A stretch of 7,149 nt of DNA from RBG-16-66-20 sp035517595 (GTDB taxonomy: Bacteria > Pseudomonadota > Gammaproteobacteria > Burkholderiales > SG8-39). Shown piece by piece: positions 1-4,454 of the stretch (positions are counted from its first letter, which is position 1; every line of letters starts with the position of its first letter). The notes below the pieces were generated by a model, which was given only the letters and a program-made list of their open reading frames with translations, was not told the origin of the DNA and searched no databases. The position numbers and the translations under genes were made by a program. The stretch covers positions 1-7,149 of the forward strand of contig DATIYN010000111.1 of assembly GCA_035517595.1 (NCBI GenBank). Reading direction: 5' to 3'.

Positions 1-2
1 TC

Positions 3-62
3 GACAAGGGCTTCGAGGCCTGGCTGAAGAAGGTTTCGACGCAAGCGTCGGACGACCGCTGA
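3..62 (+). CDS. C-terminal end of an upstream gene, probably a DUF3619 family protein (partial)
   Basis: An open frame runs in from the left edge and ends at a TGA (60-62). Only 19 residues are visible, DKGFEAWLKKVSTQASDDR. The stop shares its last base with the ATG of the next gene (TGATG), so the two are probably translationally coupled. The assignment rests mainly on context: in Betaproteobacteria a DUF3619 protein, often preceded by an ECF-type sigma factor gene, commonly sits directly before a DUF3106 gene and an RDD gene. The hydrophilic, Lys/Trp-containing tail fits but cannot prove it. The end of the gene is secure; the family name is inference. Confidence 0.55.
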   Translation, partial: DKGFEAWLKKVSTQASDDR

Positions 63-556
63 TGCGCCGCGCGCTCGCCGCCTTCGTGCTGCTCGCCGCT
101 CTGGCGCCGGCGGGCACGGGCGCGGCGCCGAAGGACCGGAGCCCGCAATGGGCGTCGCTCACGGTGGACCAGCAGCAGATCCTCGCGCCGCTCTCGGCCG
201 ACTGGGACAAGCACCTGTCGCGCGAGCAGAAGGTGAAATGGATCGGCATCGCCAAGCGCTACCCCAGGATGAAGCCCCAGGAGCAGAAGCGCGTGCAGGA
301 TCGCATGCAGAAGTGGGCCAAGCTCACGCCGCAGCAGCGCGACCAGGCGCGCGAGCAGTACCGCAGCCTCGGCAAGCTCGCGCCCTCGCACCGCGAGGAG
401 CTGCGCCGCTACTGGGTCGAGTACCAGGCGCTGCCGCCCGAGCAGAAGCGCATGTTCGACGTGCCGCCGTCCTACGTGCGGCCGGCCGAGCGCCGCAAGC
501 GCGCGCCCGCGAAGAATCCAGGCACCAGCACCGCGCCCGCCGTCACCCCGCTGTGA
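62..556 (+). CDS. DUF3106 domain protein, predicted secreted or periplasmic
   Basis: This gene encodes 164 residues. Residues 1-22 look like a signal peptide: MRR, then a hydrophobic Ala/Leu stretch, then Gly-Ala-Ala before the mature start. The mature part is hydrophilic, helical and rich in Gln, Arg and Lys. It contains repeated units of the form W-x-x-L-(T/S)-x-x-Q followed by a helix, visible around residues 30-38, 51-57, 85-93, 104-112 and 123-130. This repeat pattern is typical of DUF3106. The last 25 residues are a low-complexity Pro/Ala/Lys tail. The start at 62 overlaps the previous stop by one base, and the stop at 554-556 overlaps the GTG of the RDD gene, so the three genes appear to be one operon. 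The biochemical role is unknown. A periplasmic location is inferred from the signal peptide. Confidence 0.85.
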   Translation: MRRALAAFVLLAALAPAGTGAAPKDRSPQWASLTVDQQQILAPLSADWDKHLSREQKVKWIGIAKRYPRMKPQEQKRVQDRMQKWAKLTPQQRDQAREQYRSLGKLAPSHREELRRYWVEYQALPPEQKRMFDVPPSYVRPAERRKRAPAKNPGTSTAPAVTPL

Positions 557-1002
557 GCGGCGAGCCCGCGGCGAGCGCCGCGCCCGCCTCCGACGCGGCG
601 CCTTCGATCCGGCGGCGCCTCGCGAGCATGCTCTACGAGTTCCTGGGGCTGTTCGCGCTCGGCTTCCTCGCCACCTGGCTGTTCCAGTTCGCCGCCGGCA
701 CGCTCGAGATCGCCGGCTGGCGGCGGCACCTGCTGCAGCTTTTCATCCTGGCGACGTTCGCGGTCTACTTCCTCTGGTGCTGGCTGCGCGGCGGCCAGAC
801 GCTGGCGATGAAGACCTGGCGCATCCGCCTGGTCGCCAAGGACGGACATCGCGGCCTCGCGCCGAAGGCGGCGCTGCTGCGCTTCGTCTGTGCGCTGTTC
901 CTCGTGCCGACCGCGATCGGCATCTTCTGGGCGATGGTGGACCGCGACCGCCAGTTCCTGCACGACCGCCTGGCGGGCAGCCTGCTCGTTCCCGCAGACT
1001 GA
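553..1002 (+). CDS. RDD family membrane protein
   Basis: The frame gives 149 residues from a GTG start whose GTGA overlaps the DUF3106 stop. A longer reading of the frame (from 148) is only the shadow of DUF3106, and the RDD homology begins just after this GTG. After an Ala/Ser-rich cytoplasmic leader (1-17), the first RDD element RRRLASMLYEF (20-30) leads into helix 1 (about 28-49). Helix 2 is about 60-78, followed by the conserved GGQTLAMKTWRIRLV (80-94). Helix 3 is about 106-128, followed by the terminal D-R-x-x-x-FLHDRLAGSLLV (130-146). The Asp usual in the first element is Glu here, which I believe is common in betaproteobacterial members. RDD proteins are small inner-membrane proteins, a few linked to ion transport, most without assigned function. 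The gene ends 10 bases from the convergent gene at 1013. Confidence 0.88.
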   Translation: MSGEPAASAAPASDAAPSIRRRLASMLYEFLGLFALGFLATWLFQFAAGTLEIAGWRRHLLQLFILATFAVYFLWCWLRGGQTLAMKTWRIRLVAKDGHRGLAPKAALLRFVCALFLVPTAIGIFWAMVDRDRQFLHDRLAGSLLVPAD

Positions 1003-1012
1003 GCCGAGCGCG

Positions 1013-1558
1013 TCAGCGCTGCCGGCCTCCCGGCGGTGCCGCCGAATCCGATCCCCATCCCCCTGCCGCGGGCGAAGGCACCGTATCGGCGAGCAGGCGA
1101 TCGGCCACGTCGCGCTGCTCGGGCGCAAGCGCCCCGTAAAGCTTCGCCGCCGCGTCGTAGACGTCCTGCATCTGCATCCACCGGCTGCGGGCCACGCTAA
1201 CCCTCTGCGCGACTTTCGCCAGCGCTTCGGGACCCTGGCTCGGTCCCGGCTCCGGCGGCGCCGACCAGGGCGACAGCAGCGCATAGACCTTGCTCTGGTA
1301 GGCATCGAACAGGGGGTTCTGCTCGGGCATGAGCTTGAGCGCGAACCGCAGGTCGGTGAGCTGTATGCGAACCCTGTCGTTCGCGCTCAATCGCGTGACG
1401 CCCGAGGCGTCGCCGCCGGCATCTCGCTGCGACCCGCCGCCCTCGCCCTGCGAGCCGCCACGGCCGTGGCGCATGCCGCCGCCGAATTGCGCGAGCGTCT
1501 GGCCGCTGGCGAGCGCAAGCACGGCCCAAAGCAGAACGATCCTTGTGTGCGGCGCCAT
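1013..1558 (-). CDS. Predicted exported Spy/CpxP-like (LTXXQ-type) protein
   Basis: This gene encodes 181 residues. A signal peptide is clear: MAPHTR, a hydrophobic core at 7-18, and likely cleavage near TLA-QF (about residue 23). Residues 25-55 form a flexible Gly/Ser/Arg linker with two His. The folded part is helical. It carries an L-x-L-x-P-x-Q element, LKLMPEQNPLFDAY (74-87), and a second LYGALAPEQRDVADRLL (140-156), spaced like the paired helical repeats of Spy/LTXXQ periplasmic proteins. A Gly/Pro-rich tail follows. Proteins of this type act as periplasmic chaperones or metal-stress sensors, but similarity here is at pattern level and the function is inferred. A good ribosome site GGAG sits five bases before the ATG (complement of 1564-1567). 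The gene converges on the RDD gene with only 10 bases between stops. Confidence 0.65.
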   Translation of the reverse strand: MAPHTRIVLLWAVLALASGQTLAQFGGGMRHGRGGSQGEGGGSQRDAGGDASGVTRLSANDRVRIQLTDLRFALKLMPEQNPLFDAYQSKVYALLSPWSAPPEPGPSQGPEALAKVAQRVSVARSRWMQMQDVYDAAAKLYGALAPEQRDVADRLLADTVPSPAAGGWGSDSAAPPGGRQR

Positions 1559-1563
1559 GAGCG

Positions 1564-1567
1564 CTCC
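1564..1567 (-). promoter_or_regulatory. Ribosome binding site of the Spy-like gene
   Basis: The complement reads GGAG, five bases before the ATG at 1558. It supports that start codon. It also lies inside one arm of an 8-base inverted repeat whose other arm, at 1628-1635, carries the matching CTCC on the same transcript. Confidence 0.65.
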
Positions 1568-1609
1568 GTCAGAAAGCGCCCATTCTTACGCGGACCGGCG
1601 TTGGTCGCT

Positions 1610-1624
1610 GTATCAAAATGTTAC
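1610..1624. promoter_or_regulatory. Imperfect palindrome, possible response-regulator operator
   Basis: GTATCAAAATGTTAC has half-sites GTA-x-CA and TG-x-TAC around an AT-rich centre. Ten of the 15 positions agree with its own reverse complement. It stands out as AT-rich in a GC-rich region. Its centre lies about 32 bases upstream of the TAAGAA -10-like element of the Spy-like gene, where an activator replacing a -35 box would sit. The GTAAC/TGATAC look recalls OmpR-type sites, but no regulator is encoded nearby. Function is inferred. Confidence 0.3.
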
Positions 1625-1647
1625 GTCCGGAGCGCCTGCGATTTGCA

Positions 1648-2121
1648 TTACACCAGTTCCGCCGCGATCCAGCTTCCGAGCCATCGACTGACGACGACGA
1701 CAGACGCGCCGACCACGACATGTTTCGTCACTTCGTGCAGCACCGATGCGCCCCGCTCGCGCGCAATCCATGCGGTCAGCAGCGTGAGCAGAACGAAGCC
1801 CCAGCAGAGAACGGCGAGCCGCATGATCTCGCGCGGCAGCAGCGAGACCAACGCCACGAAGCTCAGGGCGAACGCCAGCCGTGTCGCGAAGTTGGCGAGC
1901 GTCGATGCAAATGCCTCCCGGCTGTCGAGCTTCTCCGCCTCCTGGTAGATGTGCACGCTCAGCGAATCGCTCAGATTGTCCGCGACGGCGATGATCAGCA
2001 GCGCGCTGACGATGGTCCGGCGCGTCGTTTCCGCGGCGTCCAACCCTAGGATCAAGCCCATGCTCGTGACGATCGCCGCCGTTCCGCCAAAGCTCACCCA
2101 GGTAGGCCGTATGGAAGGCAT
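1648..2121 (-). CDS. VIT1/CCC1-like integral membrane protein lacking the metal-binding insert
   Basis: The protein is 157 residues from the ATG at 2121. That start is preferred over an in-frame ATG at 2136 because GGGAG lies four bases upstream (complement of 2126-2130), while nothing like it precedes 2136. Five hydrophobic segments are visible at about 10-28, 36-50, 75-96, 99-120 and 134-153. The second runs into ADNLSDSLSVHIYQEAEKL (47-65), which resembles the conserved 'AD-x-x-S-x-x-x-x-x-Y-x-x-x-x-E' end of helix 2 in VIT1/CCC1 iron and manganese transporters. VIT proteins have five helices and usually a Glu/Met-rich cytoplasmic metal-binding region between helices 2 and 3. Here only about 20 residues separate them. 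Transport activity is therefore uncertain. The gene uses more CTA, TTG, GGA and CCT codons than its neighbours, hinting at a different origin. Confidence 0.6.
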   Translation of the reverse strand: MPSIRPTWVSFGGTAAIVTSMGLILGLDAAETTRRTIVSALLIIAVADNLSDSLSVHIYQEAEKLDSREAFASTLANFATRLAFALSFVALVSLLPREIMRLAVLCWGFVLLTLLTAWIARERGASVLHEVTKHVVVGASVVVVSRWLGSWIAAELV

Positions 2122-2125
2122 GTTT

Positions 2126-2130
2126 CTCCC
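2126..2130 (-). promoter_or_regulatory. Ribosome binding site that decides the VIT-like start
   Basis: The complement reads GGGAG followed by AAAC and the ATG at 2121. The alternative ATG at 2136 has only an AT-rich stretch upstream with no purine-rich match, so the shorter protein is the better model. Confidence 0.55.
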
Positions 2131-2143
2131 GCCCATTCATCAT

Positions 2144-2168
2144 GAAGCAATCGTGAAAACGATGCTTC
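2144..2168. repeat. Bulged hairpin in the lptG to VIT-like gap
   Basis: GAAGC-A-ATCGT, a GAAA loop, then ACGATGCTTC form a ten-pair stem with a single bulged A. Read on the minus strand, the transcript direction of both flanking genes, the loop is TTTC. The stem begins 41 bases after the lptG stop and ends 22 bases before the VIT-like ATG. No T-run follows on either strand, so it is not a standard intrinsic terminator. It may be an mRNA-stabilising 3' end, a processing site or a leader structure. The rest of the gap (2122-2209) shows no recognisable promoter. Confidence 0.5.
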
Positions 2169-2209
2169 GGCGCGCTCCCTGGGCCTAGCATCCGCCCCGG
2201 ATTCGCGTT

Positions 2210-3331
2210 CTAGCCGCGCATCCGCACCCAGACCGGGCGCAGCCGCTCGATCCAGACCATCATCAGCACCGCGGTGGCGAGGAACAGGAAGCTCGGCACC
2301 GCGGCCGCCGCGATCGGCGGCCATTCCTTGAGCAGCCCGATGTGCGAGAACAGGCTGTTGAGCATGTGGAACACGATGCCCAGCATGATGCCGAAGAACA
2401 CCTTGACGCCGACCATGCCCGAGCGCGCGTGCATGTAGGCGAACGGCAGCGACAGCGCCATCATCACCAGCGTCGCGAGCGGATAGAACAGCTTCTTCCA
2501 GAGCGCGATCTCGTAGCGCTCGGTCTTCTGCTTGTTGTCGGCGAGGTGGCGCAGGTACTTGTAGAGCTTCCAGGCCGACATGCGATCGGGCGTCACGATC
2601 AGCACGTTGAGAAGGTCCGGGCTCATCGCCGTGCGCCACTCGGCCTCGGAGTAGCGCGCGGTGGCCGGCCCGGCGGCGCCGAACTGCGTCTGCCGCACGT
2701 CGTACAGGCGCCAGACGCCCTTGCCGGCGTACTCGGCGCGTTCGGCCTCGGTCGCCTGCCGCAGCCGCGAGGCCGTGTCGAACTCGTAGATGCGCACGCC
2801 GGCGAGCTTGAAGGCCTCGCGCGCCTCGCGCACGTTGATGAACGAGCGCTCGTCCTTGAACCAAAGGCCCGAGCCCAGGCTGCCGCCGATCAGCGACTGC
2901 ATCGAGCGCATGCGCACCTGCTGCGCGAGCTCCTCGCTGAAGGGCGCGATCCACTCGCCGATCGCGAAGGTGCCGACGACGAACACCAGGCCCAGCTTGG
3001 CAAGCATGGCGCCGGCGCGCCCCGGCGACAGGCCGGCCGCGCGCATCACGGTGTACTCGGAATTGCTCGACAGGTGCGCGAGCACGTAGAGCGAGCCGAT
3101 CAGCACGGCGATCGGCAGCAGCTCGTAGGCATGGCCGGGCACCCACAGCGCGACCACCGTGAAGATCTGGCGCAGCTGGTAGTTGCCGTTGCCGATGTCG
3201 CGCAGCTCCGCGATGAGGTCGAAGAACGCGAACAGCCCGAGGAAGCCGAGCAGCACGAAGCCCACCGCCGCGTAGATCTGGCGCGCGAGGTAGCGCTCGA
3301 TCGTCGGCAGGCGGGTGCGCGGCCGGTTCAC
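2210..3331 (-). CDS. lptG: LptG, lipopolysaccharide export ABC transporter permease
   Basis: LptG pairs with LptF and the LptB ATPase to extract lipopolysaccharide from the inner membrane and pass it to LptC/LptA. The product is 373 residues from a GTG at 3331 whose GTGA overlaps the lptF stop; the family N-terminal pattern (PTIERYLARQIY, 9-20) begins just after it. Upstream in-frame extension to 3415 only reads lptF in another frame. The layout is the family standard: helix 1 (about 18-40), helix 2 (59-85), helix 3 (110-130), a periplasmic beta-rich domain (about 140-270), then helices at about 281-300, 309-330 and 338-360. Diagnostic stretches include SSNSEYTVMRAAGLSP (88-103) in the coupling region and LALPFAY-like SLPFAYMHARSG (294-305). 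Length is normal, with no frameshift. Four-base overlap implies translational coupling, giving near-equal amounts of the two permeases. Confidence 0.96.
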   Translation of the reverse strand: MNRPRTRLPTIERYLARQIYAAVGFVLLGFLGLFAFFDLIAELRDIGNGNYQLRQIFTVVALWVPGHAYELLPIAVLIGSLYVLAHLSSNSEYTVMRAAGLSPGRAGAMLAKLGLVFVVGTFAIGEWIAPFSEELAQQVRMRSMQSLIGGSLGSGLWFKDERSFINVREAREAFKLAGVRIYEFDTASRLRQATEAERAEYAGKGVWRLYDVRQTQFGAAGPATARYSEAEWRTAMSPDLLNVLIVTPDRMSAWKLYKYLRHLADNKQKTERYEIALWKKLFYPLATLVMMALSLPFAYMHARSGMVGVKVFFGIMLGIVFHMLNSLFSHIGLLKEWPPIAAAAVPSFLFLATAVLMMVWIERLRPVWVRMRG

Positions 3332-4404
3332 GCGCGCCGCAGGCGCCAGTAGGGAGCCACGCGCTGCGCGAACAGCGCGACGAGCACGACCAGCATCACC
3401 GCGTGCACGAGCCACCAGCCGGTCGAGAACGAGAGCCTGCCCAGCGCCACGCGCGCCTGGCTGATCGAGAGCAGGTTCGAGTACACCATGTAGGTGAGCA
3501 GCGCGAACAGCAGGTTTACCGAGCGCCCCGCGCGCGGATTGACGAACGACAGCGGCACCGCGAGCAGCGCGAGGATCGCGGCCGAGATCGGAACGCCGAC
3601 GCGCCAGAGCAGCTCGCCGAGATTGGCGCGCGTCGGATCCGCGATCAGGCCGAGCGTCGACAGGCTCTTGTGCGTCGCCTCGGGCTCGTCGCCCTCCCTG
3701 GTCTGGATGCGCGTCGCGTAGCGGTCGTACTCGGCGATGCGGAAGTCGGCGTCGCCCGGCACGCCCTCGTAGCGCCGGCCCGAGAGCATCACGAGGAAGC
3801 GGTCGCCGTTGGGCGCGGTCTCGGTGTAGCCGCGCTCGCTCATCATCACGCCCGTGCGCCGGTGCTCGATCGAGTTGACGAAGACGTTCTGCACCAAGGT
3901 CTTGTCGCCCGCGACCGACTCGACGAAGAACACGCGCCCCTTGCTGCGCGATTCGCCGAACGTGCCGGGATCCACGCGCGACAGGTCGTCGCGCGAGTCG
4001 AGCTTGGTGCGGTACTGCTCGGCCATCTGCGCCGACCAGGGCGAGATCACCAGCGACAAGAGCGCGATCACGAGAACCAGCGGCGCCGCGAAGATCAGCA
4101 CCGGCCGCATCCAGGCCGTGAGCGACAGGCCGGCGCCGAACCAGATCACCATCTCGGAATCGCGCCAGGCGCGGTTCAGAGCGAGCAGCACGGTGATGAA
4201 CAGCGTGAGCGACAGCAGCACCGGCAGCACGCCGAGCGCCGAGAAGCCGAGGAACGCGACCACCGCGTCCGACGGAATCTTGCCGCCCGCCGCGAAGCCG
4301 AGCAGCCGGATCAGGCGCGTGGTGATCGCGATCAGGAACAGCGAGAGGAACACCGCGGTGGCCAGGTTGGCGAATTCGCGCAGCAGCGAGCGGAGGAAGA
4401 TCAT
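3328..4404 (-). CDS. lptF: LptF, lipopolysaccharide export ABC transporter permease
   Basis: The product is 358 residues, beginning MIFLRSLLREF, the usual LptF N terminus. LptF is the partner permease of LptG in the inner-membrane LptB2FG complex. Helix 1 is about 11-30, helix 2 about 48-76 and helix 3 about 100-122. The coupling region ALNRAWRDSEMVIWFGAGLS (75-94) contains the conserved 'R-x-x-(S/N)-E' contact with the ATPase. The periplasmic beta domain spans about 125-255, with FVESV and RRYEGVPG elements. Helices at about 270-288, 296-315 and 328-347 follow, including the typical VPLSFVNPRAGRS (283-295). No strong ribosome site is visible before the ATG. The gene is divergent from pepA across 50 bases and overlaps lptG by four. 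LptF sequences are variable, but position plus motifs make this firm. Confidence 0.96.
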   Translation of the reverse strand: MIFLRSLLREFANLATAVFLSLFLIAITTRLIRLLGFAAGGKIPSDAVVAFLGFSALGVLPVLLSLTLFITVLLALNRAWRDSEMVIWFGAGLSLTAWMRPVLIFAAPLVLVIALLSLVISPWSAQMAEQYRTKLDSRDDLSRVDPGTFGESRSKGRVFFVESVAGDKTLVQNVFVNSIEHRRTGVMMSERGYTETAPNGDRFLVMLSGRRYEGVPGDADFRIAEYDRYATRIQTREGDEPEATHKSLSTLGLIADPTRANLGELLWRVGVPISAAILALLAVPLSFVNPRAGRSVNLLFALLTYMVYSNLLSISQARVALGRLSFSTGWWLVHAVMLVVLVALFAQRVAPYWRLRRA

Positions 4405-4413
4405 GCGATACTT

Positions 4414-4426
4414 GCAGCGACGCTGC
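4414..4426. repeat. Perfect short palindrome in the lptF/pepA divergent region
   Basis: GCAGCG-A-CGCTGC is a six-base inverted repeat around a single base. The spacing is too tight for a good RNA hairpin, so a protein-binding site is the more natural reading. It lies about 10 bases before the lptF ATG on one side and about 30 bases before the pepA GTG on the other. Two GC-rich arms in GC-rich DNA can arise by chance. Confidence 0.3.
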
Positions 4427-4442
4427 GGCCCGCGAATTTCAT

Positions 4443-4447
4443 AGGAG
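4443..4447 (+). promoter_or_regulatory. Ribosome binding site of pepA
   Basis: AGGAG lies seven bases before the GTG at 4455. This strong match settles the GTG as the start codon, since no ATG is close by in the frame. Confidence 0.75.
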
Positions 4448-4454
4448 AAACCAG

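Larger units (their letters stand above)
1559..1647. other. Noncoding gap between the Spy-like and VIT-like genes
   Basis: These 89 bases are less GC-rich than the flanks. On the minus strand they form the leader of the Spy-like gene. The contents are a Shine-Dalgarno site, a weak -10-like TAAGAA (complement of 1583-1588) with no matching -35 at normal spacing, the imperfect palindrome at 1610-1624, and an 8-base inverted repeat (1561-1568 with 1628-1635). A short GACC-N6-GGTC element (1593-1606) is also present. No terminator with a T-run is visible after the VIT-like gene. Confidence 0.5.

Noticed and set aside
148..552. N-terminal extension of the RDD frame upstream of 553
   Set aside because: The extension is an Arg/Ala-rich shadow of DUF3106; the GTG at 553 with a stop overlap fits the family start.
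890..1948. A 352-codon plus-strand frame across RDD, the Spy-like gene and the VIT-like gene
   Set aside because: It crosses three better-supported genes and has Ser/Arg/Ala-rich sequence with no family features.
2342..3352. A 336-codon open frame on the plus strand opposite lptG
   Set aside because: Arg/His/Gln/Glu-rich composition without structure; shadow of lptG.
3332..3415. 28-residue N-terminal extension of LptG
   Set aside because: It reads the end of lptF in another frame with Arg/Ala-rich residues. The GTG at 3331 overlapping the lptF stop gives the usual LptG N terminus.
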